Part shown: piece by piece, positions 4,087 to 6,877 of the stretch
How the letters are laid out: every line of letters begins with the position of its first letter
How positions within the stretch are numbered: the stretch's first letter is position 1
Origin: JAUWPO01 sp965603285
GTDB taxonomy: Bacteria > Chloroflexota > Anaerolineae > Anaerolineales > UBA4823
Assembly: GCA_965603285.1 (NCBI GenBank)
Contig: CBFDCK010000159.1
Location: 1 to 6,877 of the forward strand
DNA length: 6,877 nt
Reading direction: 5' to 3'
Program-made: the position numbers and the translations under genes
Notes under the pieces: generated by a model
What the model saw: only the letters and a program-made list of their open reading frames with translations
Database searches by the model: none
Told to the model about the DNA's origin: nothing

Positions 4087-6837
4087 TTACGCCTCGTTAT
4101 ATTTTAAAGCGGCATGGGCAGCTGCCAATCTCGCAACTGGAACTCTGAATGGGGAACAGCTTACATAGTTATTCCCAACCAGGTGACAGAATTCAATGGA
4201 TGCCGGATCACCACCGTGCTCACCGCAAATCCCAACTTCAAGGTCAACACGCGCTTTGCGCCCATCTTCGACCGCCATCTTCATCAACCGACCGACGCCT
4301 TCTTGGTCCAACGTTTGGAATGGGTTCGCAGGCAGGATCCCCTCTTCTACATAAATAACCAGGAAATTACGCTCAGCATCGTCGCGACTGTATCCAAATG
4401 TCATCTGGGTTAAATCATTCGTCCCGAAGGAGAAGAATTCTGCGACCTCCGCAACCTCTTCAGCTGTGACTGCAGCGCGCGGGATTTCAATCATCGTACC
4501 GAATTTATAATCAAAGTTTACGTCCATCTCTTCCATCACATCTTTTGCAATGCGCTCCAAACGTGGTTGGATCCAGTTTAACTCATTTACCGTTCCAGTG
4601 AGAGGGATCATCACTTCTGGCTTTACGATAATTCCCTGCTTAGTTTTTTCAGCAGCCGCTTCAAAAATCGCTCGCACTTGCATCTCGACTATCTCAGGCA
4701 TATAGATGCTTAACCGTACACCGCGTAATCCCATCATCGGGTTGCTTTCATGCAGAGCCTGGACGTTCTTTAGCAAATCTTCTTTCTCTTCCAGCCCTTC
4801 CGTTTCGCCTTTTACACGCATGGTTATAACTTCTTCAAGCAGTTCTTCTTCAGAAGGTAAGAATTCGTGTAGTGGGGGATCGATCAAGCGAACAATCACC
4901 GGATATCCATCCATAGCTTCGAATAACCCGGCGAAATCAGAACGCTGGTGAGGCAGCAGGATGTCCAGGGCTGAACTACGTTCTTCGGAGGTATCAGCTA
5001 ATATCATCTGCTGCACGATCGGAAGACGCTCTGGTTCGAAGAACATGTGCTCAGTCCGGCATAAGCCGATGCCCACTGCACCGTAGGAGCGAGCGCGGCG
5101 TGCATCAGCCGGGTAATCCGCATTGGCCCATACTTCTAAACCTTTGGTTGGCCATCCCACGGGGGCTTTGCGGATACCTGGAGTGGAGCAGATTTCATCC
5201 GCCCAATTCAGAAGCGTCATCAGGTCAGTCTGCTCCTCTAGAGCGGGGGCTATTGTCGGCATCTTCCCGAGGTATACTTCTCCGCTCGTCCCATCTACTG
5301 AGATCCAATCACCTTCCTTCACAATAACACCCCCAGCTTTCATCTGGAGTTTTACCAGATCAATTCGGATTTCAGCAGCTCCCACGACACACGGAACGCC
5401 GAATTGCCGGGCGACAACTGCAGCGTGCGATGTTGCCCCCCCCTCGCTAGTCAAGATACCCTTGGCCGCTAACATACCATGCACATCATCTGGCTTGGTA
5501 AAAGGTCGCACCATGATTACATCTTGGTTACCTTCTTTTGCCATTTTTTCGGCTTTGTCGGCATCAAAGTAAATCTGACCGACCGCAGCACCAGGTGATG
5601 CATTCACACCTTTGGCAAATTGTCGTCCTTCAGATTCGGCCTGCTCCAGGGCTCTTATGTCGAACTGAGGATGAAGTAAAGTATCTACTTCATCGGGCGT
5701 CACTCGTAAGACGGCTTCATTTTGCGATATCAAACCCTCGTTCACCAGATCTACAGCGATGGTCACTGCCGCCTTCGCAGTGCGTTTCCCTGTGCGGGTT
5801 TGCAGCATCCACAGCTTGCCGTTCTCGATCGTAAACTCGACATCCTGCATATCCCGGTAGTGTTTCTCTAATTTATCGCAAATCGCCAGAAACTCCTGGT
5901 AAGCTTCCGGAATTTCATTCTTAAGGTCTTCAATCTTCTCCGTGTTACGGATACCGGCTACAACATCCTCACCCTGAGCGTTCAACAGGTAATCTCCGTA
6001 AATTTTATTCTCCCCGGTCGCAGGATCACGGGTAAATACCACACCGGTTCCCGAATCCCAGCCCATATTCCCAAAAACCATGGTGACGATGTTCACTGCA
6101 GTTCCGAGGTCATGAGAAATTCCATCTGCATTGCGGTAATCTACCGCACGCTTTCCAAACCAAGACTTAAAGACGGCTTCGGTTGAGAGTTCTAATTGCT
6201 CTATAGGGTCTTGCGGGAAATCAATCCCTTTATGCTCTTTTACAACCGCCTTGAAAGTCTCAGTTATGGTCTTCCAATCTTCGGCAGTCAATTCTGTGTC
6301 AGACTTCACGCCTTTCTTTTCTTTGTATTCCGCCATAGGTTCTTCAAATGCTTCATCAGGAATACCTAACACCACTTTACCGAACATTTCCACAAGGCGC
6401 CTGTAAGCATCGTAAACAAAACCTGCGTCATCAAACTTTTTGACCAATCCTTCAGCGGTCTCATCATTCAAGCCAATATTCAACACTGTGTCCATCATAC
6501 CTGGCATTGAGAATTTGGCACCAGAACGACAGGAAACAAGCAATGGATTCCCGGGGTCGCCAAATTTTTTACCGGTTTGGGATTCTACTGTGCTCAGAGC
6601 CTCGAGTTCCTGTTCCCACATCCCCCCAGGGAATTTATTACCCTCCGCCATGTATGCAATGCATGCTTCTGTTGTAACCGTAAATCCGGGAGGAACTGGA
6701 ATTCCAGTACTGGTCATGTCAGCCAAATTGGCCCCTTTTCCACCTAGTAATGCACGTACATCCTCCCACTCGCCCCCAACAGCGTTCTTAGCCTTATCAA
6801 CTTCGTTAAAAAGATACACCCATTGTTTTTCAGTCAT
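4087..6837 (-). CDS. ppdK: Pyruvate, phosphate dikinase
   Basis: Cytoplasmic enzyme (EC 2.7.9.1) interconverting pyruvate, ATP and phosphate with phosphoenolpyruvate, AMP and pyrophosphate, used for gluconeogenesis or in pyrophosphate-linked glycolysis. At 916 residues it is complete and near the usual length. Order of parts: N-terminal ATP-grasp-like nucleotide-binding domain (about 1-350) with GGKGANLADM (32-41), SCRSGAKFSMPGMMDTVLN (102-120) and the end motif DMQDVEFTIENG...LQTRTGKRTA (329-354); central swivelling phosphohistidine domain (about 390-525) with GGATSHAAVVAR, catalytic H471 and the regulatory-type T469; C-terminal PEP/pyruvate barrel (about 535-910) with GLCRTEHMFF (591-600), SFGTNDLTQMTFGYSRDD (803-820) and GICGEHGGDP containing catalytic C871. 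The start has AGGAG eight bases upstream. No PPDK regulatory protein gene is in the window. A run of eight G on the coding strand falls in the GGATSH codons. It is convergent with the 69-residue gene. Confidence 0.98.
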   Translation of the reverse strand: MTEKQWVYLFNEVDKAKNAVGGEWEDVRALLGGKGANLADMTSTGIPVPPGFTVTTEACIAYMAEGNKFPGGMWEQELEALSTVESQTGKKFGDPGNPLLVSCRSGAKFSMPGMMDTVLNIGLNDETAEGLVKKFDDAGFVYDAYRRLVEMFGKVVLGIPDEAFEEPMAEYKEKKGVKSDTELTAEDWKTITETFKAVVKEHKGIDFPQDPIEQLELSTEAVFKSWFGKRAVDYRNADGISHDLGTAVNIVTMVFGNMGWDSGTGVVFTRDPATGENKIYGDYLLNAQGEDVVAGIRNTEKIEDLKNEIPEAYQEFLAICDKLEKHYRDMQDVEFTIENGKLWMLQTRTGKRTAKAAVTIAVDLVNEGLISQNEAVLRVTPDEVDTLLHPQFDIRALEQAESEGRQFAKGVNASPGAAVGQIYFDADKAEKMAKEGNQDVIMVRPFTKPDDVHGMLAAKGILTSEGGATSHAAVVARQFGVPCVVGAAEIRIDLVKLQMKAGGVIVKEGDWISVDGTSGEVYLGKMPTIAPALEEQTDLMTLLNWADEICSTPGIRKAPVGWPTKGLEVWANADYPADARRARSYGAVGIGLCRTEHMFFEPERLPIVQQMILADTSEERSSALDILLPHQRSDFAGLFEAMDGYPVIVRLIDPPLHEFLPSEEELLEEVITMRVKGETEGLEEKEDLLKNVQALHESNPMMGLRGVRLSIYMPEIVEMQVRAIFEAAAEKTKQGIIVKPEVMIPLTGTVNELNWIQPRLERIAKDVMEEMDVNFDYKFGTMIEIPRAAVTAEEVAEVAEFFSFGTNDLTQMTFGYSRDDAERNFLVIYVEEGILPANPFQTLDQEGVGRLMKMAVEDGRKARVDLEVGICGEHGGDPASIEFCHLVGNNYVSCSPFRVPVARLAAAHAALKYNEA

Positions 6838-6845
6838 TACTCAAA

Positions 6846-6850
6846 CTCCT
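6846..6850 (-). promoter_or_regulatory. Ribosome binding site of ppdK
   Basis: AGGAG on the minus strand, eight bases before the ppdK ATG. It confirms the start; the promoter lies beyond the window edge or is not recognisable in the 40 bases available. Confidence 0.8.
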
Positions 6851-6877
6851 ATCATAAATTGAATTATTCCTGGTGCA

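Noticed and set aside
5123..5572. 149-codon plus-strand frame inside ppdK
   Set aside because: It is antisense to the conserved phosphohistidine region of ppdK and its product is Ser/Pro-rich and low-complexity, as expected for a shadow frame.
32..6837. A gluconeogenic operon of ppdK and fbp
   Set aside because: The two genes are on the same strand but separated by about 3 kb holding a plus-strand gene, a divergent promoter region and unrelated genes, so co-transcription is not supported.
6440..6862. 140-codon plus-strand frame at the ppdK 5' end
   Set aside because: Antisense to conserved ppdK sequence, with no ribosome site or recognisable motif.

Overview
This window reads as ordinary chromosomal DNA of a bacterium with intermediate GC content. 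The gene set fits a member of the Chloroflexota, most likely Anaerolineae or a relative: an AlkZ-related winged-helix protein, a Tat-exported L,D-transpeptidase, pyruvate phosphate dikinase and a small Cys/His-rich conserved-looking protein. That assignment is inferred from the style of the proteins; no rRNA or other phylogenetic marker is present.

Layout, left to right. fbp (class I fructose-1,6-bisphosphatase) occupies 32-1063 on the minus strand. Upstream of it, also on the minus strand, is an AlkZ-related winged-helix protein at 1183-2055. A 352-base gap (2056-2407) holds a possible 57-codon ORF and a cluster of palindromes. A Tat-signal L,D-transpeptidase lies at 2408-3484 (minus). A divergent regulatory region follows, with a good sigma-70-type promoter and two inverted repeats of equal geometry. 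It drives a 69-residue protein with a C2H2-like zinc site at 3681-3890 (plus). A roughly 140-base inverted-repeat element (3906-4048) sits between the convergent 3' ends of that gene and ppdK. ppdK (pyruvate phosphate dikinase, complete) fills 4087-6837 on the minus strand.

Functionally, ppdK and fbp are both gluconeogenic enzymes: pyruvate to phosphoenolpyruvate, and fructose-1,6-bisphosphate to fructose-6-phosphate. They are separated by unrelated genes and are not an operon. The L,D-transpeptidase points to peptidoglycan or an equivalent cell-wall polymer outside the membrane. No phage, CRISPR, tRNA, rRNA or full insertion sequence was recognised.

The least explained sequence is the 3906-4048 element. 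It has terminal inverted repeats with TA at both ends and internal hairpins that pair better when read on the minus strand. It could be a MITE-like element, a structured small RNA or an elaborate bidirectional terminator.
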